Origin: Phlyctochytrium arcticum | Lineage: Eukaryota > Chytridiomycota > Chytridiomycetes > Chytridiales > Chytridiaceae | Assembly: GCA_025602905.1 (NCBI GenBank) | Contig: JAHLKI010000001.1 | Location: 2,907,898 to 2,971,897 of the forward strand | Reading direction: 5' to 3' | Length of the DNA stretch: 64,000 nt | Part shown: positions 55,843 to 64,000 of the stretch, piece after piece | How positions within the stretch are numbered: position 1 is the stretch's first letter | How the letters are laid out: each line of letters opens with the position of its first letter | Position numbers and translations under genes: made by a program | Notes under the pieces: model-generated | The model's input: only the letters and a program-made list of their open reading frames with translations | The model's database searches: none | Told to the model about the DNA's origin: nothing

Positions 55843-58800
55843 ATGGCTTTTGAAATTGTTGACAACGCTAAGCAGTTGGAGCGGAAACCGGACCTCGATG
55901 CGGCTTTGACAGTGCTGGACTCTATGAATGTATGTCCTGCAGCCTTTATATACTTTGATTGCATCCACTCATCTACTGCTGACCAGCTTGACGCGATGGA
56001 TCATGTCGTCGTCGATGTCATCGTTCCCAATGGTAACTGTTCCATTTGCAACCACATTTCTCATTCATTGAAAGGCTCATTGTGTATGTTTAGCTGAAGC
56101 GGATTTCCTCAACCAGATCCCCTTCAATGTGGGCGTCACAGCGGACAAATTCATCCCGTCATTAGAGAATTCCAAGATCTACAGCGATCTGGGTAGGGTG
56201 AAATTGTTCTGTTAGCACTATGGTTCTGGATAACTTAGTTGGGGACATTTTAGGCTTGACCTTCAAATCTGGAGCACCATGCAAAAATATTTACCAGGTA
56301 ACCGCAAATATGTACCGGCAGTTTTGGGCGTAATTGATCTAAAATACGATTAGCGACATCAAATAGCTGACCATACGAAAGTCGTGCAAGCCATCCGTGA
56401 CATTTATGACGAGGAAAAGAAGTATCTCCAGAAATTAAAGCAGTATCAAAAGGTAAGCTTTATGAATGCAAGTGTAGCAAGTCAGCATTAACAGTCTTTT
56501 TTTCACCTCCAGGATTATGTGGACTACATTCAAAGTATGGACCAGGATCAAATTATCCCAACGGAACAAGAGTTCTTTGCCTACTTTAAGGATTGTTGTC
56601 CCTCCGTCAAAAACCTGATTGTAGCGTCGGAAGATTTTCTGGGAAAACTGCGCACCCCACAGGCCTCTGTGGACCAAGTTTGCACCGTTTTTGTAGAGGC
56701 AGCCGATGAAAACAAGCCGTTTTTCCAGGCTTTCAGGGCATATCAGAAGGTCTATAAGACTGCCAGCCACAAAATCCAAACAGCCAAGGAGAAGAATATG
56801 GGGTCATTGCTGAAGGCCGCGGAGGTAACATCCACTGTATTACACTGGATGGGCAGCATCATCTGATATTGTTGTAGAAATTGGGAAGAGATCCTACGCA
56901 AAGCATTGATACCCTACGCGCGCTACCAACTCAGCGCTTCCCAGTCTATAGGACGGCACTCGAGACTATCACGCAAAACACGCATCCGTCCGATCCCCAT
57001 TATCAGCTGATCGTCAAAGCCCATGGCGATATGCATCTAGCAACTTTGAGCTTAGATGAAGGGCAGAAAATGAAGGACGAATTCGCGCTCTTACCAAAAC
57101 TGGATGATCGTCTGGGGGCAGCAGGGCAGGTGCGTCAGCGTTCCAGCACAAAGACTTTCTCGTAATCTAACTCGTCTCTGCAGCTGGTCAAGACAAACAT
57201 GTTTTACATATGCGAGCTACATTGCTCCGTAGTCAATGACAAACACAATCATATTGGCGATGTGACATTAATTCTGTACAACCGTCAGCTCGCCATTGTT
57301 GAGCGTAAAGTCAACCATCAGAAACGGTTTTCCTTACTTAGAAAGAAAAGTTGCGACTTGTCGAGTTTACGCTGGAAGTACAGGGTGTCGACTATTCACG
57401 ATATAGGAACAATTACTGCAATAGACCTACCAGAACACGACTTTCGCTTGGTCACTCTGCGGAGCCAAGTGGCGGACTCAAGGCCACTCACTTCGGAAGA
57501 TACCCTCAACTTTTATCCACCGCTCCAAGTTGCTGAAGGACTAGAAAAATGCGCAGTTACTTATCGGGCAGAATCAAAGGAATCCAAGGATTTGTTTCTG
57601 AGAGCTTTTCGCGATACAGAGGTGAAGATGAAAGTCCTGCGAAAAGGTATGCTGGTGCCGGAAATGTGGGAACATCAAAGTCGATTAAAAATTCCTAAAG
57701 AAAATGCTCGTCCTGATGTCTTTTCGCCAACGAATCTTTACGTGGACCAGCACAACAATATTGACATCTATTTCAATATCGTTCCTGCCAGAGATGCGTT
57801 GGGGAGATCCTCCGTATGTATAGCAAGTTCATGACTCTGATGGTGAGCTGTTACTCATTCGTTGCAGGGGCGGATCGGTCTTGGGGTGGTTGATCAAAAT
57901 GCGTCAGTTTCTGGCCTTTTGGAGATTGCAAAAATCAAACACGGTACAGTTCGTGGGTGGCAGAAACGTTCCTTCTTCACTCCTAACAGACTCTTTTAGC
58001 CGCATTCGGGCTCGTACAGAGCAAGGACAACAAGGCACAGGTCACCTTCAGCTTACAGTCCGACGTTCTTGGTAAGAAGGGGATCGGCTTGATCCCTGCG
58101 GAGATGAATTCAGAATGGGCAGCCCCTGGAGATGTTAAGCGGTCAATTCTAGAAACAGGTACGTCCCTTAGGAAACGGGAGTGCAGTTTTTTTTTTCAAA
58201 CACAAGGAACTAATCGCCGGAAAGTATGTTCTGTCGGAACCGTTGTGCAGCGACATCAGCCTGATATGACTCGCTTCAAACTCGTCACGGAAATTTGCCT
58301 TCAAGCCATCTGTGATAAATTCCAGAAAGTTTGCAATACATCAGCCATGAATGCACGAAATATCCCACGTTCCGGTTCAATACATTCCCTGCTCTCTGTG
58401 ACCAGTCAATCGAGTGACAGTACGATCCAGAGCAAAGCCAGCACCAAAGCACAACTTCACAGTCGCAAAACCTCTTTGATGCCCCAAGTGTCTAACGTCT
58501 TTGGAAATCAACCTCAGCAAGAAGTGGAGCCTGTGTATCCGTCTAGAAGCACACCGGAGCCAATGCATGTATTCCCACCAAGTCGTATTCCGTGCAACCC
58601 CATGCACACATACGGTGCGGATCGGACGTCGCCAACCAAGACGCGCGGGTCGCAAGGGCTGCAAACGCAGAGCATGCGCGGTTCACCGACCAAGAGCCAA
58701 CCGACAAGAGGCCAGTCAAGCCAGTCAAGCGGGACAAGCGCAAAATGTAAGAGCACAGTGTTCCACAATATCCATCGATCACTTGTTCACTATATCGATA

Positions 58801-59667
58801 TCGGCTTCTGCAGTCACCAAAGACATTGCATTAGACGCGCTTATCAAAGCCATTGAATGGACAGGTAGGCTCACGAAATGATATACAGAAGACGTTTTCT
58901 AATGGTTAAGTGTAGGATTGAATGGAGATTTAGGTGATTTGTACAATATTGGTGATGAAGAAGAAATAGACTATGTTGTCGATGTGATGGGTGAGCTCCA
59001 GCGTTGACTGACTTGAAGCTTCTGGTTTGTAGCTTTCTTGACAGACAAATTTGCCAAGCAATCGTTCAACCGCATATCCACTCTCAATCAAACACATTCC
59101 CCGGCCGTGCTATCGGTGGCTCTGAAAAGAACCTTATTGAACTGGTGTGACAAGGCGGACTCTGAAAAAGAGTTTCTTAGCTCCCGAGAAGCACGACAAA
59201 ATATCAACACCATTTTCAGTGAGTAATTTAAGATATGGAGCCCTGCAGTAAAATCCTCAACGTATAAAATTGTAGAGCACACTGATCAAGAACCAGAGAA
59301 ATTGGCGGAGTCTTTGAGACTGAGTTTGGAGGAAACATTGGATTCAGAACAGAAGAAACGAATGGCATTGCTTTTCCACCATTGGAACAGGTAAATTTCC
59401 ATGTCAATAATGTGCGCTGACACACGCGAGGACATCTCATTTTTGCAAAACCCTAGAGTGTGGCAAGCAATCCAGACAGAGGGTGTGGACAACAATCTGG
59501 GTTTCAATCTGGCTTGTTTGGCTTGTTTCGTCAAAATCCGATATGAAAGTAAACGGCTTACTCAAACGCATATCTCTCTCGCGAACTTCCTTTGCAAACA
59601 TGCACATAAAGTCTTCCCAATCACGAGTGCCACCAAGCGTAAGGTGTCTCAAGGAGGAAGATTTTGA
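55843..59667 (+). CDS. Rho guanine nucleotide exchange factor (DH domain)
   Basis: Many exons. The start MAFEIVDNAKQLERK (55843) is the first ATG of an open frame. The exon ending near 56030 joins one beginning EADFLNQIPFN. The DH domain lies at about 56380-57060: AIRDIYDEEKKYLQKLKQYQ is the first helix, and LPTQRFPVYRTALETI with NTHPSDPHYQL is the conserved core helix. A PH-like region follows (57190-57650). A Ser/Thr/Pro-rich basic linker (58340-58750) leads to a C-terminal helical region (58796-59667) with MALLFHHWNR + VWQAIQTEGVDNN that may be a degenerate RhoGAP or other helical domain. The last junction uses GTAAAT...CCCTAG at 59393-59457, TGA at 59665-59667. It should activate Rho/Cdc42 in polarity or cytokinesis. 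Confidence 0.75.
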
Positions 59668-60447
59668 CGACATCGCGGACACAAGCACCAAAACGAGTAG
59701 ACTCAACCACATTTGAAAAGATGGAGGAGGCCACCTCTCCATCATGCTCAGCTGGTACCTTGCATCGCGTTTATGAATAAAAAAATGGTACACTACCGAA
59801 TATGGGATACTTGATAATGAGCGTTGACGACACCATTGGCCCCTCTCTTGTAATTGGGAAGGAAGCTAAATCAAGCAACAAGATGGTTGATTGTTTTGCG
59901 AGTACGATATTCTAACTTATTGCACCAGATCCCAACCACACACACATTCTGCAGGTCGAACAAGTCCACCACTGTAGTTGTTTCAAGTGTAATTTTTAGG
60001 ACCTTAGGTTTCACCGTCCAGGTTGCGTCCAGCTGAGGACACATGCGAAGCAAATGTGAGGTTGTATCTAGTCATGCTCCAGATCGAGGACGACGAGGAG
60101 GTAAGATCATCTAAGACTAGCTCTGAAGGGTGGAATATTCGACAGTCTCACTCTCAGTCTGCATGGTCAATAAAACGCACCTAAGGCCTTGTGAAGGGTG
60201 TCCCTGAAGGTGGGAAGGGCGCGCACTGTGCCCAAGATCTGTAATTCCAAAATGACAAAATGATTTCGCCACGGTAAGATAGACTGGCTCTATGTAGCCC
60301 GAAGTTAGACCGAGATCTAGAACATTATTCCAATGGTCTGCAGGGCTGTTCTGAGGCTATTCTTAAGCCGTTCTGCTGGCTATTTTGTCAATCTCTGTGG
60401 GAAAATTCACAGAGCCAAGCCACCAGGTACTGAGATCGTTTTGTCAA
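59668..60447. repeat. Upstream part of a duplicated unit
   Basis: No gene. Sequences at 59870-59930 match 40624-40690, and 60036-60060 (GAGGACACATGCGAAGCAAAT) match 39176-39200. They are in the same order relative to the hendecad-family copy that follows. Confidence 0.5.
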
Positions 60448-60666
60448 AATGACAGACATGACGAAGCTGCCGCCCAGCAGCTAGTCATCGCCGCCCAGCA
60501 GACCGCCGATGCCGCCATAATTAAGCAAAACGGGGAGATGTTGACGGCCTTGGAAGACATCCGTCGCACCGACATTACCAAGTTGGTCAGCAACCACGGA
60601 TCGTCAAATTGGGGGATAAAGCGATTTTTTATTACAAGTGAACTTCTCTTGAAGGCCTTCCGATGA
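60448..60666 (+). pseudogene. Truncated copy of the hendecad coiled-coil gene
   Basis: Begins AAAQQLVIAAQQTAD and KQNGEMLTALEDIRRTDITKL, as in the intact copy. It then jumps directly to the C-terminal segment (CACGGATCGTCAAATTGGGG), deleting all hendecad repeats and most of the globular part. The 3' flank (GCCGCTGAACGCTATCTCA) is shared with the 41.8 kb copy even beyond the stop. There is no ATG at the expected place (GACGAAGCT follows ATGACAGAC out of frame). Confidence 0.6.
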
Positions 60667-61102
60667 TGCCGCTGAACGCTATCTCAGTCGGGGGATGGGC
60701 TATTCGACAGATTCTTTGCCGCGTTTGTTCATTACAAGTGACTTTCTTCTGGCGGCGACATACATAGATACCATCTTATAAGATTCATGTAGAGTAATAG
60801 GGAGTTCCAATAAATGATAGTATCTTCACCCTGGTTCAGACCCTGGTTGCTGGGGGTTAATGACACGAATGGTCCCTTCCTGGGCATCCGGAAGGGCACA
60901 GTGTCAATTGTGAATATGACATTTCAAGTCATTGCGAGCTGACTTCATCACACTGCAATATCGCTGGAAGCCAACGACGCCGAGGCAGCAGTGTTACAAG
61001 CATGTCCTTACGGTAAGAAAAGAGTGTGATGCTGAAAGGTGCGGAAAAGACAGGTTGCGCAGGCACGATTTGTGCGTGATTTTCGAAATTGTGCACGCTC
61101 TG

Positions 61103-62729
61103 TCACTCCGAAACATCACCAGAGTCCACTACTATAACCTCGGGATCCTCCTCTGGATCCTCCTCCGCCTCATTAGCCGACGAATCGGAATATACAATGA
61201 TAGCTTCACTCAGAACACGCGAATTATCCTCCGCTTTTCTGGTCGATGCGCTCCCAGCCTCTTTTCCCACCCATATCTCCTGCGGATCGAACAAGTCGTC
61301 CATTCTGTCCAGTACGTCAGCGTCTCTTGCGAAGCTCTGCATTGGATTCATAGCCAGAGGAAGGTTTTCGATGGCCTTCTCACAAATATTGGGCGCCATT
61401 CGTTCACGAAAACCTGAATCAGTAGATGAGAATTGAGTCACTGGAAACATATGAATGGAAGTTTACCGTGTATAGAACCATTTCCAAATAATCGCTCAAG
61501 TCGCCCCCGCGCATTCCGCAGAACACTTTTATAGAAAATATCAGTGAACGGTCAGTTCAAAACAACCAAAGAAGACATACTTTGGTGGTAAATTCGCCAG
61601 TAGTGCGGCATTTAAGACGCTGTCCCAACTCAAATCAGGAAGATTGGCGGCGTTCTGCGTTTTCTCGTCCGATGTATACAGATCGTCCATATGGTAGCCA
61701 ATATCTTTTAGCTTTGTCTCGGTTTCCTCCACTAAACATTCACGAATGTCAGCGTCAAGTACAGGTGGTTTTGTCGCACTGCCATTTTCAGTCATTTATA
61801 GGAAATCAGAGAAGTTGCCGCAGTAGAACGTACGCGTTATCGTTGTCCGCGGCCCACTCTGAAAACCAAATTTCATTGGTCATAGCACTCAGCTCAGCTG
61901 ATAAAGCTTCGTGGTGGCGATAAACGGATCGTATTGGCACTCCAGAGGTGGGATCATCATCTCGGTCCTGGAGAGGTGTTCTTATTAGGGGCAGTTATGA
62001 GGACAATTGCGAGCATAACACAATAACAAACCAGAATCGTAGAGCCCTCATTATCTTCTAGGGAATCTTCACTGTCTTCATCAACTTCAACGTCTTCAGC
62101 GTATAAAGGAGGTCTGTGATTATGGTTAGTACAGAGACTTGAGTGTAATCCTTTTTCAATCACGCACCTTGGCAGGGATTGGAGCGGCATTGGCCACAAA
62201 GCTGACCTGTTGACGTTGGTTGAGAACTGTTAATACTCAAAGATATGTATGCTTGATACCTTTCAAGTTCATAATTTGGTCGAGCCTTCTCACTTAATTT
62301 CAATTTTCCTGCCATAGCTATACGAAATGAGTCGCTAAAGGCATTGACAATGACTTCTTTCAAGGGATTCCAAATGTCTGGGATATCCGGTCTCCTCCGC
62401 CTCAATGCTCGGTAATCTGGTGGAGCTTTGCGTTTCACTGACTGTGTTGCTTTTTGTGCGCTAGGTTCATCGTCCGACAACGAGGATATCGATAACGCAG
62501 GGGATGCCCTCTGATGTGAAATGGGCGGGACATCTTCGTCCATTGCCGTTGGGCTATGACTTCCACTCTCAAGGGCATCCTGCAGTGTTCTCCAACGCTT
62601 CTTTGACGATCTACTTGATCTTGTCGCTTTTGACGATCGGGTGCTCGCCAGATCCAATGCTACAAAACATTGCACAGTCAGTCCAATCAATTACAGAGCC
62701 TCTTATCGCTCGATCTTACTTGGATTCAT
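61103..62729 (-). CDS. Hypothetical acidic nuclear-type protein
   Basis: A multi-exon gene. The first exon codes only MNP (ATG 62729) before a GTAAGA intron; the second runs from about 62659 to 62267. It is Ser/Arg-rich with a KRKAPP basic patch and an RRRRPDIPDIWNPL segment. Small exons follow: one with QLCGQCRSNPCQ (about 62215-62168), an acidic one (EDVEVDEDSEDSLEDNE, about 62110-62035), then 61965-61830, 61732-61580, 61525-61465 and 61410-61103, ending acidic (EEDPEEDPEVIVVDSGD). Basic patch plus acidic clusters suggest a nuclear or chromatin protein; the Cys-x2-Cys-x4-Cys group might bind zinc. Not recognised. Divergent from the proteasome gene. Confidence 0.55.
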
Positions 62730-62806
62730 TGCCCAAGTGATGCAAAACAGCTCCTTTTGTGCAGTAGTCTCACGTTTGAAAACGTTTCCCGGGCCGTAAA
62801 AAAAGT

Positions 62807-62850
62807 GGGGGGGGGACCGAAAAGAGGGGGAATAGGGGGGGGGACAAGGG
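62807..62850 (+). promoter_or_regulatory. G-run cluster (possible G-quadruplex) in divergent promoter
   Basis: Runs of 9, 5, 9 and 3 guanines within 44 bp, separated by 4-10 nt. It lies between the starts of the acidic protein gene (62729, -) and the proteasome gene (63049, +). The spacing allows a G-quadruplex. An ACGCGT word at 62986-62991 lies nearer the proteasome start. Confidence 0.5.
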
Positions 62851-63048
62851 AAGAAACTGAAGGGCTGCTCACTGACAATAGTGTAGTGGTCTACAATTAG
62901 TACAAGGCAAAAACAAACCCAGCGTCAAAAGTAAGATGTCACGATATCACCACCGGCAGTAACTTTATCACTGCTTCTCTATTGTGACGCGTCGTTTAGT
63001 AACCTCCTACCACCCCAATCTTCCAAGCAGCTTTACCCAAACTTCAAG

Positions 63049-63968
63049 ATGGCCGACCGATATTCATTCTCCCTAACGACCTTCTCGCCGTCAGGAAAAC
63101 TGGTGCAAATTGAACATGCCTTGAACGCAGTGTCCCAGGGAGTGACTAGTATTGGAATCAAAGGTGGGTGCGGAACTGGGCTGAGATCAGTTGGATGTTG
63201 GACTGACCCCGACTGTAGCAACAAATGGAGTTGTAATAGCAACAGAGAAGAAGACCCCTACCTTCTTGGTTGATGACTCGTCACTGGAGAAGGTCTCCAC
63301 GATCTGCGGAAACATTGGCATTGTTTACTCGGGAATGGGACCAGACGCTCGCGTTTTGCTGGACAAGGCTCGTAAGAGTGCGCAAGAGTACAAGCGAGTG
63401 TATCACGAAGAGCCACCTACGGTTATGCTGGTGAAGGAGGTTGCAAGTGTCATGCAGGAGTTTACACAGAGCGGGTAATGGCTTTTTTTCGACCACTAGC
63501 TGTTTGATGTGACTAATCTGGTCTGATTCCTATCAGTGGTGTGCGACCATTCGGAGTTTCACTTTTGATCTCTGGATTTGACGAAAGTGGTCCAGCCCTA
63601 TACCAAGTCGATCCGTCAGGATCTTATTGGGCGTGGAAAGCAAGCGCAATCGGAAAAAACATGGTCAATGCCAAGACGTTCTTGGAGAAGCGGTGAGTGT
63701 GTCGCTGATGGCCAATGAATTAGCTGCAAAATCTGAATGAAGGTTGATCTATAGGTACAATGAGACGATGGAAATCGAGGATGCGGTCCACACCGCTATC
63801 CTGACACTAAAAGAAGGATTCGAAGGGCAGATGACGGAAAACACGATTGAGATTGGCATAACCCAGCTGGTGGAGGAAGTGTCACACGATGGGCAGCGTA
63901 CAAAGGTTGGGCGCTTTAAGAGGCTAAGCGGGAATGAAATCAAGGATTATCTTGCCAACATTGCCTAG
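63049..63968 (+). CDS. PRE8: 20S proteasome subunit alpha-2
   Basis: Four exons (63049-63163, 63219-63474, 63537-63692, 63755-63968) give 246 residues. The start [25 protein letters not shown] is the proteasome alpha signature with the [14 protein letters not shown] form specific to alpha-2 (yeast Pre8, human PSMA2). Later landmarks are [14 protein letters not shown] and [24 protein letters not shown]. Alpha subunits form the outer rings of the 20S core and are not catalytic. All junctions are GT-AG and in phase; TAG is at 63966-63968. Confidence 0.96.
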
Positions 63969-64000
63969 TTTTAGTATCGTGTTAAATAAAATGGAAAAGA

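Noticed and set aside
55114..55964. Chain of minus-strand frames overlapping the RhoGEF 5' end
   Set aside because: Some parts read smoothly (FDELGANIILDVAF), but no consistent start, domain or splice order; the overlapping plus frame continues into a supported gene.
1..64000. CRISPR arrays, rRNA genes, prophage or bacterial operons
   Set aside because: No regular repeat-spacer arrays, rRNA core sequences or intronless same-strand operons were seen.

Overview
The window is nuclear DNA of a fungus. The support is split genes with short GT-AG introns (about 40-70 bp), a fungal-length tropomyosin, an APSES/ankyrin Mbp1-type cell-cycle factor, FIG4, SGT1, a proteasome alpha subunit and a tRNA-Ala(AGC). 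A eukaryotic TnpB relative (Fanzor) and a bacterial/plant-type 2-isopropylmalate synthase make an early-diverging lineage such as a chytrid more likely than a yeast or mushroom, but that placement is inference. Gene models were spliced by eye; where exon lengths are given, they were checked for frame. || 1-24.5 kb is mostly core genome: a FAR1-domain protein cut by the window edge, tropomyosin, a PhyH-type dioxygenase, a CFEM-like GPI-anchored wall protein, a rhomboid-like pseudoprotease, a secreted M28 aminopeptidase, tRNA-Ala, a large Mil1/TMCO4-type lipase-fold protein, a LOG-family phosphoribohydrolase, an Mbp1-like factor, an unknown three-exon gene and SGT1. Convergent with SGT1 lies a Fanzor nuclease gene whose last exon, found only by splicing, completes the zinc finger and the third RuvC motif. 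|| 24.5-30.8 kb is gene-poor: a purine-biased 1.5 kb tract, a small secreted precursor made of 10-residue repeats and broken by a frame change, a strong DNA hairpin and a truncated MULE-type transposase remnant. 30.8-38.4 kb returns to core genes: leuA-type IPMS, a lipid-droplet hydrolase and FIG4. || 38.4-55 kb is accessory. It holds a duplicated gene family with 11-residue coiled-coil repeats (one intact copy, decayed copies), a 372 bp MITE with a perfect 8 bp target duplication, and a divergently transcribed pair of large all-helical genes with hydrophobic hairpins. That pair resembles alpha-helical pore-forming proteins and shares modules in opposite order. || 55-64 kb carries three tandem MCB (ACGCGT) sites upstream of a RhoGEF gene, another decayed family copy, an unknown acidic nuclear-type protein, a G-run promoter and proteasome subunit alpha-2. 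|| The most interesting items are the Fanzor locus, the divergent helical gene pair and the secreted repeat precursor.
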